Assembly (NCBI GenBank): GCA_002083365.1
Contig: LVWS01000003.1
Location: forward strand, 1 to 62,757
DNA length: 62,757 nucleotides
Direction: 5' to 3'
From: Nitrospira sp. SG-bin1
Lineage (GTDB): Bacteria; Nitrospirota; Nitrospiria; Nitrospirales; Nitrospiraceae
Part shown: piece after piece, positions 26,521 to 36,299 of the stretch
Layout: every line of letters starts with the position of its first letter
How positions within the stretch are numbered: position 1 is the first letter of the stretch
Made by a program: the position numbers and the translations under genes
The notes under the pieces: model-generated
Databases searched by the model: none
Seen by the model: only the letters and a program-made list of their open reading frames with translations
What the model was told of the DNA's origin: nothing

Positions 26521-27852
26521 TCACTCGCGGAGTTGGCCGCTCCCCAAGACGATGAATTTCGAGCAGGTGAGCTCTTCCAACCCCATGGGACCTCGTGCAT
26601 GAATGCGCGAGGTGCTGATCCCGATTTCGGCGCCCAGGCCGAACTGATACCCGTCATTGAGTCGGGTGGAGGCATTCACCAGCACGGCACTGGCATCGAC
26701 TTCCTTCAGAAACCGCATCGCGTGTCCGTAATCCGACGTGATGATCGCTTCCGTGTGTCGTGACCCATACCGTGCGATGTGTTCCATCGCTTCCTCCATG
26801 TTCTTCACGATTTTCACGGCGAGAATGAGATCCAGAAACTCTTTGCCGTAATCCTGCTCGCTTGCCGGCTTCGCTTCGGAAATCAGTTGGCAGGTCTTCG
26901 GACAACCGCGAATTTCGACGTTGACCGCGCCAAGACTTCGGGCCAGTTTGGGCAACAGAGTCCGTGCGACCGACTGGTGGACCAACAGGGTTTCCATGGC
27001 ATTGCACGTGGACGGCCTTTGCGCTTTGGCATTGACGCACACGGCCTCCGCCATTGCGGAATCGGACTCAGCATCGACATAGATGTGGCACACACCTGCA
27101 TCATGTTTCACGACCGGAATCGTCGAATGTTCCGCGATAAGCTTCATCAATGACTCGCCGCCACGCGGAATGATCAAGTCGATGGACCGATCTTGCTTGA
27201 GCAACACCGGAACGACATCACGGTCCGGACGGTCGACGAACGTGATCGCACCTGGAGGAACGCCGACTTTTTCCGATGCCTCGGCCAGAATGGCGGCGAT
27301 GGCCCTATTGGAGTGAATCGCCTCACTACCGCCCCGCAACACACAGACGTTCCCTGATTTAAGGCAGAGAGCGGCAGAATCCGCCGTCACATTGGGACGC
27401 GACTCATAAATGATTCCGATCACTCCAATGGGAACTCGCACGCGCCCGACCTGCATTCCGTTCGGCCTGGTCCACATCGCGGACATCATGCCGACAGGGT
27501 CGGGTAACTTCGCCACTTCCCGAATCCCAGCGGCCATCTCGCCAATTCGCTTCTCGGTCAATCGCAAACGATCGGCCATCGCCTTCTTTGCGGTCGTCGT
27601 TCCGAACGCCTTGAGATCTTGCTCATTGGCCGCAAGGAGCTCGTCCGATTTGGACTCAAGCGCCTCCGCCATCGTAAGGAGTGCGTGATCCTTGGCCGCT
27701 GTCGAAAGAGACGCCAAGTTCCTCGAGGCCTGTTTGGCCTTGGAGACGAGCTCTGAAACATACTCCAACACAGGCAACGGCTTGGACTCGTCGATATTCA
27801 GATCTGGGGTGGTCTTACCAGGAGTGTCCACGCTTCCCGCCGATTGATTCAA
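26521..27852 (-). CDS. proA: Glutamate-5-semialdehyde dehydrogenase
   Basis: This 443-aa enzyme reduces gamma-glutamyl phosphate to glutamate-5-semialdehyde in proline synthesis. Key features are the catalytic Cys in QRPSTCNAMETLLVH, the NADP-binding SGNVCVLRGGSEA and the C-terminal HARGPMGLEELTC. It is about 25 residues longer than typical members because of an N-terminal extension (up to ESKPLPVLEYV), so the true start could lie further in. The partner proB is not in the window. It may follow the secretion operon upstream, separated by 185 nt. Confidence 0.95.
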   Translation of the reverse strand: MNQSAGSVDTPGKTTPDLNIDESKPLPVLEYVSELVSKAKQASRNLASLSTAAKDHALLTMAEALESKSDELLAANEQDLKAFGTTTAKKAMADRLRLTEKRIGEMAAGIREVAKLPDPVGMMSAMWTRPNGMQVGRVRVPIGVIGIIYESRPNVTADSAALCLKSGNVCVLRGGSEAIHSNRAIAAILAEASEKVGVPPGAITFVDRPDRDVVPVLLKQDRSIDLIIPRGGESLMKLIAEHSTIPVVKHDAGVCHIYVDAESDSAMAEAVCVNAKAQRPSTCNAMETLLVHQSVARTLLPKLARSLGAVNVEIRGCPKTCQLISEAKPASEQDYGKEFLDLILAVKIVKNMEEAMEHIARYGSRHTEAIITSDYGHAMRFLKEVDASAVLVNASTRLNDGYQFGLGAEIGISTSRIHARGPMGLEELTCSKFIVLGSGQLRE

Positions 27853-28037
27853 TAACTGGATAATGGCATTGACAATACCGTGTGGGTCAGAGATGGGTCA
27901 AGTGTGTCTGCATGTTGCAGGGAATCTGTGATCCAAGCCAGCGCATGCAGGTGCCGGAACCCCAAGGCTTCCTGTAAGCGCTATGACACTCCTCAACGAC
28001 GCGAAGCGAACAATGAGTAATCGCAACCCGACAGGAT

Positions 28038-28751
28038 CTACGGTGTTGCTTCTGGCAGAGGAGGACCCGCTGGCGGTTCTTCAGGCAGTGTCATGGGCTC
28101 TATGGGGGAGGAACCAGTTGGATTCGTGGCGTTGTCTGAAGAATCGATCTCGTCTGGAACCGTCGACTGGCCCGGTGGAATTGAATTCCCTGGAATTCCC
28201 GGCTGATCCGGCACGATTGGTTGGGCTGGAACCGTAGCCGGCCTAGCGATAGCCCCCATTGGGACCATGGAGGGGTTCGGATGTTGGAACACCCAATCAT
28301 AGTGGGTCGGCTTTCCATCGAAATGACGCACGGCGATCGGGAAATTACCCTGCTTGATCGGTTTCTGTTTGCTCTTGCTTCGAACTCCCATGATGCCTCC
28401 CGTGGGAGCGCGCAGCAATTCCCACTCGCCATGTCCCACGGGATCGAGATAGACTTTCCGGAGAAAAGGCTTTGGTGGCCTCGTAAGTTCAGCCAGTGTT
28501 TGTGGGTACACCTCGCCAGGCATAACCCTTCCCGCCTTCGCACTGGCTGAGTAGAGAGCCAAGGCCGCTTGAATTTCGATCCCCTTGGCCAGCAAATCGG
28601 CCTCCAGCTCCCGTTGCACCATCGTTTTCCATTGCCGGGCAGCCACCGTCATGGCAAGTCCCATAAGCGTGATGGCTATCATCACCATGAGGTATGAAAA
28701 TCCTGCCTCGTGTCGCCTCATGGGAGAAAGCGGCTTCTCAATCTCCATCAC
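28038..28751 (-). CDS. Pilin-like protein with proline-rich tail
   Basis: This 237-aa protein has a prepilin leader and cleavage motif (EAG/FSYLMVMIAITLMG) followed by the hydrophobic N-terminal helix. The Glu normally at mature position 5 is Met, as in some minor pseudopilins. A globular part follows (residues 45-140), then a 75-residue Pro-rich tail. Its start overlaps the previous PilP-like stop (ATGA). It is the last gene of the secretion operon and may be a tip or hybrid pseudopilin. Confidence 0.75.
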   Translation of the reverse strand: MMEIEKPLSPMRRHEAGFSYLMVMIAITLMGLAMTVAARQWKTMVQRELEADLLAKGIEIQAALALYSASAKAGRVMPGEVYPQTLAELTRPPKPFLRKVYLDPVGHGEWELLRAPTGGIMGVRSKSKQKPIKQGNFPIAVRHFDGKPTHYDWVFQHPNPSMVPMGAIARPATVPAQPIVPDQPGIPGNSIPPGQSTVPDEIDSSDNATNPTGSSPIEPMTLPEEPPAGPPLPEATP

Positions 28752-29350
28752 TCTTGCCCTTGTCCCGCTGATTGTTCGGATGATTCTTCCGACAACGTCA
28801 CCGTATGATCCACATGGGTGTCGATGTCCCGGATGGTCACGCTTTCATGAGTGATCGCCTTGAGAATCCGACGGTCATCGATCTGATCTCCAGCTTTGAG
28901 CACCAGCACCTCATCGTCTTTCTTGATGACCGCAATATCGTTGTTTTTCCGGGTCGCGGCGCCCACGCGGAGAAATCCCAGATATCGATACTGCTCTGAT
29001 TCCAAGATATCCTCTTGCTGCGTCTGGATCTCGGCGGAAGTCGAATGCTGGTTCACAGATGTGGCGGCATCTCCGGTGGTAACCGAGCCATCGGGGCTGA
29101 GTGTGGAAAAAATATTTCTCGGCTCCGTGAAATTCGTCTGACGTTGGAGACCCATTGACGTAAGCAGATCGAGTCTTACCTGCAAGCTTGGTCTCTTCAT
29201 CTCCCCGGATCGCACTCCGGATAGGGGACCTGTCACATTCGTCAGAGGAACACGAACGGGCTCTTGCACCTCCCGCCATTGCCATACCGCCAGTCCAACC
29301 CATAGAAAGAGCAGCGACGCAGCAAGAATGGTCTTCTTTTGAACATCCAT
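28748..29350 (-). CDS. PilP/GspC-like inner-membrane protein
   Basis: This 200-aa protein has a single N-terminal transmembrane helix (ILAASLLFLWVGLAVW), a linker and a C-terminal small beta domain (YRYLGFLRVGAATRKNNDIAVI, then VLVLKAGDQIDDRRIL). That domain resembles the PilP or GspC homology region, which contacts the secretin. It lies between the PilO-like and the pilin-like genes with 2-4 nt spacing, as expected of an alignment-complex operon. Confidence 0.75.
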   Translation of the reverse strand: MDVQKKTILAASLLFLWVGLAVWQWREVQEPVRVPLTNVTGPLSGVRSGEMKRPSLQVRLDLLTSMGLQRQTNFTEPRNIFSTLSPDGSVTTGDAATSVNQHSTSAEIQTQQEDILESEQYRYLGFLRVGAATRKNNDIAVIKKDDEVLVLKAGDQIDDRRILKAITHESVTIRDIDTHVDHTVTLSEESSEQSAGQGQE

Positions 29351-29352
29351 GG

Positions 29353-29922
29353 TTACTGCGCCGCCACCGGTGCGCCACTGTCGCCGACATCGCTGCGGAG
29401 GTACGTCACAATCTTGACATTGAAGGTCAACTGCGCCTCCTGCGTGCTGGACCGAGTCAGTTCAAGATCCTCGATGTACAGCAGCTCTTTCGTCATCTCA
29501 AGACTGTAGATGAATCGACGGAGGTCCTCGTACCTCCCTGTCATCGGCCCCTGTAACAGCCCTTTGCTCGTATTCGTAAGGAGCGTCGGCTCCGTCTTAT
29601 AAGACAATGCCGGCAAGGTGACGCGGTCATGCTTCGCGTCGTCTGAGATCCTCAGCGCGAACGGAGTAAAGTCCCGCTCAGTCGGAAGTATCGCCCACAC
29701 CCGATTCAAGTCTAGCTTCGCTTTTTTGGCCTCTCGGTGATACATCAACGCCTGTCGGGCCGCGGCCCATTCGCCCTCTAGGCGCTCACGAGAGACTTGA
29801 GCGCCCATCATCCACAGATCATGGACGAGGAAGAAAAGGGACAGAAGACTCAACCCGACTCCAACCCATGGGAACAAGGGTGCGAAGGGATGTTGCCACA
29901 AATAGAGCAGGCGATCTTTCAT
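29353..29922 (-). CDS. PilO/GspM-like protein
   Basis: This 189-aa protein has one transmembrane helix near residues 20-38, a coiled coil and a ferredoxin-like C-terminal domain (YEDLRRFIYSLEMTKELLYIEDLEL), the layout of PilO. With the PilN-like and PilM-like products it forms the inner-membrane alignment complex between ATPase and secretin. It starts 4 nt after the PilN-like gene. Confidence 0.8.
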   Translation of the reverse strand: MKDRLLYLWQHPFAPLFPWVGVGLSLLSLFFLVHDLWMMGAQVSRERLEGEWAAARQALMYHREAKKAKLDLNRVWAILPTERDFTPFALRISDDAKHDRVTLPALSYKTEPTLLTNTSKGLLQGPMTGRYEDLRRFIYSLEMTKELLYIEDLELTRSSTQEAQLTFNVKIVTYLRSDVGDSGAPVAAQ

Positions 29923-29925
29923 CCT

Positions 29926-30555
29926 TCACGTTCCTTCGCGCCGGTATTGGACGGTCACGTCGAATTCCACCAAACCACCCGGCCCGACACGATGCTGAGC
30001 CAACACCGGATCCTTAAACAGGGCGTGCCCCTGAAGTCCGACAGTGAATGCCGTGATGTCTTCGAGGCTCATGGCGGCCCCAGTGAGCCGAACCATCGTG
30101 CCGGCTTGCTCCAGTCGAACACTGTTGAGCGTGAGTTGTGAAGGAAGTACTTGTTCTAATTCAGTCAGAAACCGGGTCCACGAAAAGGTTTTCTTTTCAA
30201 GCCACTGATTGGCTAACTCGACCTCGAGGGGTAGTCGCTTCAGCGCTTCTTCAGATAACTCAATGCCTTCCTGTCTGGCCTGCGCTATCAAGTCAAGATC
30301 CTGCTCCCGTACTCGTTCCAACTCTGCTTGGATGGTCCGCGACTCTTGATACGTCACGATCGCTTGCCGGACATTCCAACAGATCGCGAACCCAAGCAAA
30401 GCACAGCTTCCTATCAGGAGCATGCGGAGCGGAACGATCATCGGTCGATAGCGGCGACTGAGGTTTATCCGGAACTGATCATCGGCGCCGCGTAGCAACG
30501 AAATGGACTTGAGTGAACCAACGAGTCGCGCGGTCGCGGAACTTACGGTCGCCAT
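29926..30555 (-). CDS. PilN-like protein
   Basis: This 209-aa protein has a cytoplasmic N-terminus that includes INLSRRYRP (the PilN peptide that docks into PilM has this INL type), a transmembrane helix (VPLRMLLIGSCALLGFAICW) and a periplasmic coiled coil and small domain (LNSVRLEQAGTMVRLTGAA). It follows the PilM-like gene directly. Confidence 0.85.
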   Translation of the reverse strand: MATVSSATARLVGSLKSISLLRGADDQFRINLSRRYRPMIVPLRMLLIGSCALLGFAICWNVRQAIVTYQESRTIQAELERVREQDLDLIAQARQEGIELSEEALKRLPLEVELANQWLEKKTFSWTRFLTELEQVLPSQLTLNSVRLEQAGTMVRLTGAAMSLEDITAFTVGLQGHALFKDPVLAQHRVGPGGLVEFDVTVQYRREGT

Positions 30556-30556
30556 G

Positions 30557-31552
30557 CTAAAGCACCCCCGCCATCGCCGCCAGCGACGTTATCCCTCGAG
30601 GACTGCTTTTCGTCATACCACCAAGTACCTCGACCGAATGCCAACCCAACTGTTTGACGGACAGCCCGAGTTCTACCTCCAGCAAATCCTGAAAGGCCGA
30701 CATATCGCCGTCCATACAGACAACGGCTTCTTTCAAGACCGCCGAGGGATGCTGTTGCCGACAGATCTCCAGCGAGGCGTTGCACTCCTCAAGAATCTTG
30801 TCCTGCATTTCTTTCTTTGTAAGCGCTTCTACCGCTTCGGCGCCCAACAACTTGCACCGGAAAAACAGCAAGCGCCCCTGTTGGAAAATGATGGTCGTCA
30901 AGGCTTGATCCGATACATTCACCCACAGACAGTTTCGCCGTCGCCAATGAGATCCGTTGGAAGTCTTCCTCCAGAGATCAACGATCCGGAGGCTCGTGAT
31001 TCCTACCTCTTGAGGAATTAACCCGACCGATTCACATAGAGATTCGTACTGCATCAGCACCGATTCTTGGGCTGCCACCGTCAGTACCGTATAGGCCGGG
31101 CATGTTCCCCCGGATGGATCATGAAACACTTGGGACACAATCTTGGCCCCGCTCAGTGGAAACAACCGTTCCTGACCAAGGCGCCATCGAATCAACGCCT
31201 CGCGCTCCTCGCGTCTGGCGGGAAGCCGATCCAGATGCAGTACTGTCGCTCTGACCGCTGTATCGGGCAATAACACGGCGACCCGTCGTGGAAGATCGGA
31301 GAGTAGGGTTGCACCCACGGCAGAGTGAGCCGAGCCTGAACCGATCAGGTCTCGAATATGGCTCGCTAATGCGGATGGGTCGGATATATTGTCCTCCGTC
31401 GGAGAGGCTTTGATCATCCCGTCTGCAAGCGGGGCCATGACGCACGTGTGCCGTCGTTGTCCGCGCCAATTTCGATGGGTTTCCGCCCATGCGATCGAAC
31501 CGGTGCCGAATTTCAAACAGCACCGCGGCCGGCTACTGGCCCATTCCCACAT
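30557..31552 (-). CDS. PilM/GspL-like actin-fold protein
   Basis: This 331-aa protein without a transmembrane segment resembles PilM or the cytoplasmic half of GspL. It has RVAVLLPDTAVRATVLHLDRLP, EALIRWRLGQERLFPL (the interface helix region) and a second actin-like half (CLWVNVSDQALTTIIFQQGRL). The start at 31552 follows the GAGGGGTGA site that also ends the GspE gene. It is expected to bind the PilN-type peptide and the ATPase. Confidence 0.8.
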   Translation of the reverse strand: MWEWASSRPRCCLKFGTGSIAWAETHRNWRGQRRHTCVMAPLADGMIKASPTEDNISDPSALASHIRDLIGSGSAHSAVGATLLSDLPRRVAVLLPDTAVRATVLHLDRLPARREEREALIRWRLGQERLFPLSGAKIVSQVFHDPSGGTCPAYTVLTVAAQESVLMQYESLCESVGLIPQEVGITSLRIVDLWRKTSNGSHWRRRNCLWVNVSDQALTTIIFQQGRLLFFRCKLLGAEAVEALTKKEMQDKILEECNASLEICRQQHPSAVLKEAVVCMDGDMSAFQDLLEVELGLSVKQLGWHSVEVLGGMTKSSPRGITSLAAMAGVL

Positions 31553-31556
31553 GGAC

Positions 31557-33284
31557 TCACCCCTCTTCGCTGAATGTCACACGATTGATCTCTCTGAGCG
31601 TGGTCTCGCCCTCCAACACTTTTTTCAACGCCGATTGTCGCAGCGTGATCATTCCATCAGTCACGGCACGATACCGGATTTCCGAGAGCGGCCGCTCGGC
31701 AAGAATCATTTCCTTGATTTCATCCGTTAAATCGAGGAATTCCGTAATGCATTTTCTCCCTCTGTACCCGCTGCCATGACACTGCGGACATCCCTTTCCC
31801 TCGTAAAATGGCGTATCCTTGTATTGTTCGTAGTCCAATCCCGATTCTTCAATAAGGGCCTGTTGTACTTTGACCAGGACACGACAGGTGGGACAAAGGA
31901 TTCGGACCAGTCGTTGCGCCAACACACAGTTGAGCGCGGCCAGAAAATTATAGGGATCGATTCCCATCGATGCGAATCGTCCTATGACATCAAACACATT
32001 GTTTGCATGCACCGTCGTCAATACAAGATGTCCGGTGAGAGCCGATTGAATCGCGATCTGTGCCGTCTCAGCATCTCGAATTTCGCCGACCATAATCTTG
32101 TCCGGATCATGACGGAGTACGGACCGCAGGCCCCGGGCAAACGTGACTCCTTTTTTTTCATTGACGGGAATCTGCACCACTCCCGAGAGTTGGTATTCGA
32201 CGGGGTCTTCGATGGTAATCAACTTGTCTTCGACTGTGTTCATCTCGCATATCGCCGCGTACAGCGTCGTGGTCTTCCCGCTTCCAGTTGGCCCCGTGAC
32301 CAACACCATGCCGTGGGGGCGAGTTATCGCTCTCCGGAATCGCTTGAGATCTTCCGGATTAAAACCGAGGCGCTCAAGCTTAAGCGCCGACACCCCGGTT
32401 GCGATCGAGTCTCGATCCAAGATTCGAATCACGACCGATTCCCCGAAAACACTGGGTAGGATCGAGACGCGAAAATCCACGGTCTTCCGGCTCAATCTCA
32501 TGCGAAAACTTCCGTCTTGCGGGACCCGACGTTCGGCAATATCCAGTTCCGACATGACCTTCAAGCGGGACACTAAGGGAGCGTGCAACCGAATATCCAA
32601 CGGCTCCATGGCCGGAATCAGGATGCCATCGACACGAAACTTGACTTTTGTTCCGCGATCAGCGGCTTCGATGTGGATGTCACTCGCGCGACGCTGCATC
32701 GCACTCAGCAGGATAGAATCCAGCAACTTCACGGCCGGGCTCTGCTCTTCTCCCGCGTGGTCGAGACTGAGAATTTCTTCTCCTCGATCATCTTCTTTCA
32801 CCAAGATGGATCGATATTCCGCTTCAAGCTCGCGGAGCGTTTGGTTCGACCCTTCACTACGCTCCAGCGCCGCCAGAATGGCACTCCTGGAGCTGACGAC
32901 TCGATCCAGCGGCTTTCCGATGAGAAGCTCCAACTCGTCGAGTCCCAGCAGGTTGTGGGGATCGGCGACGGCGATCGTCAGTGCTCCGGGACCGTCAGCG
33001 ATCGGCACAAAAGGAAATCGCTGCATCCATTTGATCGGGATGGTCTCGTAGTATCGGGGATCGACTCGAAAATCCTTTAACGGGTCATAGGGAAGATCGT
33101 ATTGAACCGCTAAGGCATGCGCCAATTGATCCTCGGAAATGAGCCCTTCATCAATCAGTGCCTGGTCTAAAGCGGTAGACACGCCCTTCAATCGATGGAG
33201 GACATCTTCGACCGTGTGTTTCTGAATCATTCCCTGGCCGATTAAGACGTCCGCCAGCGATGGCCTGGTAAGGCTACGCGGCAT
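31557..33284 (-). CDS. GspE/PilB-type secretion ATPase
   Basis: This 575-aa ATPase has an N-terminal MshEN-like domain (DEGLISEDQLAHALAVQYDLPY), a Walker A (GPTGSGKTTTLYA), Asp and His boxes, GEIRDAETA as Walker B and a zinc knuckle formed by CPTCRVLV and CPQCHGSGYRG. It powers pilus or pseudopilus assembly. The start follows a GGAGAGAAGG site. Confidence 0.95.
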   Translation of the reverse strand: MPRSLTRPSLADVLIGQGMIQKHTVEDVLHRLKGVSTALDQALIDEGLISEDQLAHALAVQYDLPYDPLKDFRVDPRYYETIPIKWMQRFPFVPIADGPGALTIAVADPHNLLGLDELELLIGKPLDRVVSSRSAILAALERSEGSNQTLRELEAEYRSILVKEDDRGEEILSLDHAGEEQSPAVKLLDSILLSAMQRRASDIHIEAADRGTKVKFRVDGILIPAMEPLDIRLHAPLVSRLKVMSELDIAERRVPQDGSFRMRLSRKTVDFRVSILPSVFGESVVIRILDRDSIATGVSALKLERLGFNPEDLKRFRRAITRPHGMVLVTGPTGSGKTTTLYAAICEMNTVEDKLITIEDPVEYQLSGVVQIPVNEKKGVTFARGLRSVLRHDPDKIMVGEIRDAETAQIAIQSALTGHLVLTTVHANNVFDVIGRFASMGIDPYNFLAALNCVLAQRLVRILCPTCRVLVKVQQALIEESGLDYEQYKDTPFYEGKGCPQCHGSGYRGRKCITEFLDLTDEIKEMILAERPLSEIRYRAVTDGMITLRQSALKKVLEGETTLREINRVTFSEEG

Positions 33285-33323
33285 GCGAACCTTCTCTCCT
33301 TATCATTCTCCTTCCCCTTTTCT

Positions 33324-34535
33324 TTAACCGCCAACCGTTCCTGCCAGCTGAAAGACCGGCAGATACATGGCAATGACGATCCCACCGACCATCACACCCA
33401 TAACAAGCAACAGAACCGGCTCTATCCAGGTGGTAAGTTGTGTAAGCCTCGTATCGAGATCCGCCTCATAAAACTCCGCGACATCCCGCAACATCGTATC
33501 AAGCGAACCCGTTTCCTCTCCGACAGACAACATTTCGATTGCGAGTTTTGGGATCACTCTAGGACGGCCTAACGCATCCGCCAGCGTTGCCCCTTCGCGA
33601 ATCTCATTGACGGCTCCGATCATTTCGTGCGAGATCCACCGGTTTGAAACCGCTCCTCGTGCGCCTTGTAAGGCCTCCACTAGCGGAGTTCCTCCGGCGA
33701 GAATAGTTCCGAGCGTTCGCGTCAGCTGGATGGTATTGTGTTTGACTGCCATCTGCCCCAGAAGGGGAAGTTTCAATACAAGACGATCCAACGCGAGCTG
33801 TCCCCCCGGAGTGACATAGTAGGCATAGGTCCCGAGCATGACGGCGATCATGATGGTTGCGGCTGGTGCTATCCGGGACTCCGCGTGCATGATCGTATCA
33901 AGCAAGACCTGAGTCGCCCATGGCAAGGTTTGCGCAGACTCGCCATAGACCGATACGAAAGTGGGCATGACATAAGTCAACAGAAAACCAATCACGGCCA
34001 TGCCAATACCGATGAGCACAATGGGATAGGAGATCGCCTTCGTCACTTTATGACGAAGGCCGACCATCAGCTTCAGATAGGCAATGTATCGGTGCAATAC
34101 GTCGGGAAGATTGCCCGATTGTTCTCCCGCACGTACCGTAGCGACATAGAGTTCCGGGAAATAAACGGGATGTTTGGCTAAGGCATCCGAGGCTGATGCT
34201 CCACCTCGAATCTCTTCCCGTACGTCGCGTAGGGTCCGCTGAAATCCAGCATGGCCGGCCCGTTCGATCAGGAGATCCCAGATACGCAAAATGGGCAGCC
34301 CGGATTTCACCAAAGCGAGCAATTCTTGATTGAAAATCAAGAATTGGGCAAGCGGAAGCTTTCCCCATGACCACACGGGCTTCGTCTTAACTGAGGTGCC
34401 GCGACGCTGAAGGGTGAAAACCAGTAACCCTTCCGACTCCAGTTTCGTACGAACCGCCGGTTCATTCTCTCCTTCTGTATGCCCATGAACTGTGGATCCA
34501 TCAGGCCGCGCGACTCGATACGCAAATACCGCCAT
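33324..34535 (-). CDS. GspF/PilC-type inner-membrane platform protein
   Basis: This 403-aa polytopic protein contains two GspF repeats, one with FNQELLALVKSGLPIL and another with HNTIQLTRTLGTILAGGTPL, and hydrophobic helices near residues 170, 225 and 375. It couples the ATPase to pseudopilin assembly. The ATG at 34535 is chosen because it follows an AGGGGT site; an in-frame TTG five codons earlier lacks one. Confidence 0.95.
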   Translation of the reverse strand: MAVFAYRVARPDGSTVHGHTEGENEPAVRTKLESEGLLVFTLQRRGTSVKTKPVWSWGKLPLAQFLIFNQELLALVKSGLPILRIWDLLIERAGHAGFQRTLRDVREEIRGGASASDALAKHPVYFPELYVATVRAGEQSGNLPDVLHRYIAYLKLMVGLRHKVTKAISYPIVLIGIGMAVIGFLLTYVMPTFVSVYGESAQTLPWATQVLLDTIMHAESRIAPAATIMIAVMLGTYAYYVTPGGQLALDRLVLKLPLLGQMAVKHNTIQLTRTLGTILAGGTPLVEALQGARGAVSNRWISHEMIGAVNEIREGATLADALGRPRVIPKLAIEMLSVGEETGSLDTMLRDVAEFYEADLDTRLTQLTTWIEPVLLLVMGVMVGGIVIAMYLPVFQLAGTVGG

Positions 34536-34574
34536 AGACGTACCCCTCAAGACCGCGGCTTATCCCGCATGCCA

Positions 34575-35333
34575 CTACATTCGTTCGTGCACGAGATCAT
34601 CATTAAATGACTCAGTAAGCCAAAGGGTCTGCCCCACTTGGATACGATCACTCGAAAGTCCGTTGAGAACCATGAGGTATTTGACAGACATATGATGTCG
34701 GCGTGCGATGCTCCACAATGTGTCTCCGGGTTTGACCAACATATGTATCCTGGATGGGGCAGCGGGCGCTTGGCCAACCACCGATACTTCCCGAACCGAA
34801 GATGCTCTCGGCACCTGATGCGCGGCATCCGGGCGAATTCGGTTTTCTTCCTCCAGAGCGGTCGACGAAACATCCTGCAGAGCGCTGATCATCGTTGACT
34901 CGGATTGACCATCAGTTGAAGAAGCCATCGTTGAGGGAGCAGTGTTCTGTCCCTGTCTTCCTACTTTTGATAATTGCTGTTGAAGCTGTTTCAATTGATT
35001 TCGAAGTGGGGCTCCAGTCCGCCCAACTCGTTCACGTCCGGAACGGGAGTCGGCTAATTCTTCCCGCTGAAGGTCAATCACATGGCGAGCTTCCGTCAAC
35101 CGCCGTTCCGCTTCCCGAATGCGCCCTTCCAACTGCGCCCGAGCGATCTGCACATCGGCCAAATCTTGCCGCCGTGCCTCGACCTCTGCCCTCAACTCGG
35201 CAACCGTTTTTTGAGCCTGTTGGAGTGAGATCTTGAGCGTATCCACCGTGAGTTGGAGATCTGATATTTCCGGTTCTATGACGATGGGTTCGAACGGACT
35301 ACAAGCAGCTATCCCGAGCAGAAAGATTCCCAT
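34575..35333 (-). CDS. LysM-domain lipoprotein
   Basis: This 252-aa protein has a lipobox (LLGIAACSP), a long coiled coil (about residues 30-120) with Arg/Gln-rich heptads, a Ser/Thr-rich linker and a C-terminal LysM domain (VKPGDTLWSIARRHHMSVKYLM). It probably anchors the machine to peptidoglycan. The ATG at 35333 is preceded by a GGAGAGGT site; the longer frame adds 30 residues ahead of the signal sequence and is rejected. It lies between the pseudopilin genes and gspF. Confidence 0.85.
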   Translation of the reverse strand: MGIFLLGIAACSPFEPIVIEPEISDLQLTVDTLKISLQQAQKTVAELRAEVEARRQDLADVQIARAQLEGRIREAERRLTEARHVIDLQREELADSRSGRERVGRTGAPLRNQLKQLQQQLSKVGRQGQNTAPSTMASSTDGQSESTMISALQDVSSTALEEENRIRPDAAHQVPRASSVREVSVVGQAPAAPSRIHMLVKPGDTLWSIARRHHMSVKYLMVLNGLSSDRIQVGQTLWLTESFNDDLVHERM

Positions 35334-35416
35334 GAGCGCACCTCTCCATTCACCATTCAGGCGAAGCTCGGTGCGCCAATGGCAACATCTGATCCGAGTC
35401 AATCTTACATGTCCAT

Positions 35417-35818
35417 TTACCATCGGTTATATGGAATCCCGTTCGTCCCTACGAGGTCCGATCCAGAATACACGTCAAAGATACCACCCTCCGTCGGTTC
35501 CAGGATCTGTTGCCACGAGTTCGGTGAATTCGTAAAAGGGTCCTTGGGAAGGGTTCGCAGATATCCCCCCGCTACGAGCCCATCTAAGGACGGAGGATAC
35601 TTCCCTTTGTCTGCCCGATGGTGATCCAGCAATTCTCGCAGCGTAAACAGATCTTGCCGCAATACCGTCTCTCTTGCTTTGATTAATGATGATTGATAGG
35701 ACGGCACGGCGATCGTCGCCAAAATACCGACAATGGATACAACGATCATGAGTTCGATCAGTGTAAACCCCTTCGCATTCCATCCACCCGTCCTACCAAT
35801 CCTGGTACTTGGTGCCAT
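35417..35818 (-). CDS. GspG-like pseudopilin
   Basis: This 133-aa protein has a short leader and the motif AKG/FTLIELMIVVSIVGILA, with Glu at mature position 5. The globular part is short and contains LLDHHRADKGKYPPSLDGLV and LPKDPF, typical of the major pseudopilin. It overlaps the preceding pilin gene by 26 nt. Confidence 0.9.
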   Translation of the reverse strand: MAPSTRIGRTGGWNAKGFTLIELMIVVSIVGILATIAVPSYQSSLIKARETVLRQDLFTLRELLDHHRADKGKYPPSLDGLVAGGYLRTLPKDPFTNSPNSWQQILEPTEGGIFDVYSGSDLVGTNGIPYNRW

Positions 35819-36299
35819 CCAGTGCAGACTCCCCGTTTTGCGTCATTACGTCATAGAGATCTTCACCGCACCAACTAGAGGGCTTCGGAGGATCCTTATA
35901 ACAACGCAGAGCCCAATCGGATTTACCCGTCATCGGATCAATCGGCATCACCCGTAAATAACGCCGTATCGCCGTGCCTCGAACCGTCGCCTCCTCCCCT
36001 GTCAATTTCACTCCCAACAGTACATCAAGAGACTTAGGATAGCCGTACGGTCCGGTAACTTCCTTGCACGTCAACCTATTCTTCACACAAACAGCTCCGA
36101 GCAAGACATCTCCATCGCGATTCCATTCCATCTTGAAGAGATCAATCGCGCCGCGAATCGTCCGAAGCTGTTGGCGCAACTCGATCTCCTGCGTTCGTTT
36201 TGTCGATACTTTGCTCAGAGGCATGGCGACCGACGCCAAGATTGTGATAATGGCCATCGTGACGAGAAGCTCGATGAGTGTGAGTCCATCCTCTTTCAC
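35793..36299 (-). CDS. Pseudopilin with Leu at mature position 1
   Basis: This 168-aa protein starts MKEDG/LTLIELLVTMAII, a prepilin motif with Leu rather than Phe after the cleavage Gly and Glu at position 5. The globular domain has two Cys pairs (CVKNRLTC and CYKDPPKPSSWC) that may form disulfides. It overlaps the secretin stop by 4 nt. Confidence 0.88.
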   Translation of the reverse strand: MKEDGLTLIELLVTMAIITILASVAMPLSKVSTKRTQEIELRQQLRTIRGAIDLFKMEWNRDGDVLLGAVCVKNRLTCKEVTGPYGYPKSLDVLLGVKLTGEEATVRGTAIRRYLRVMPIDPMTGKSDWALRCYKDPPKPSSWCGEDLYDVMTQNGESALDGTKYQDW

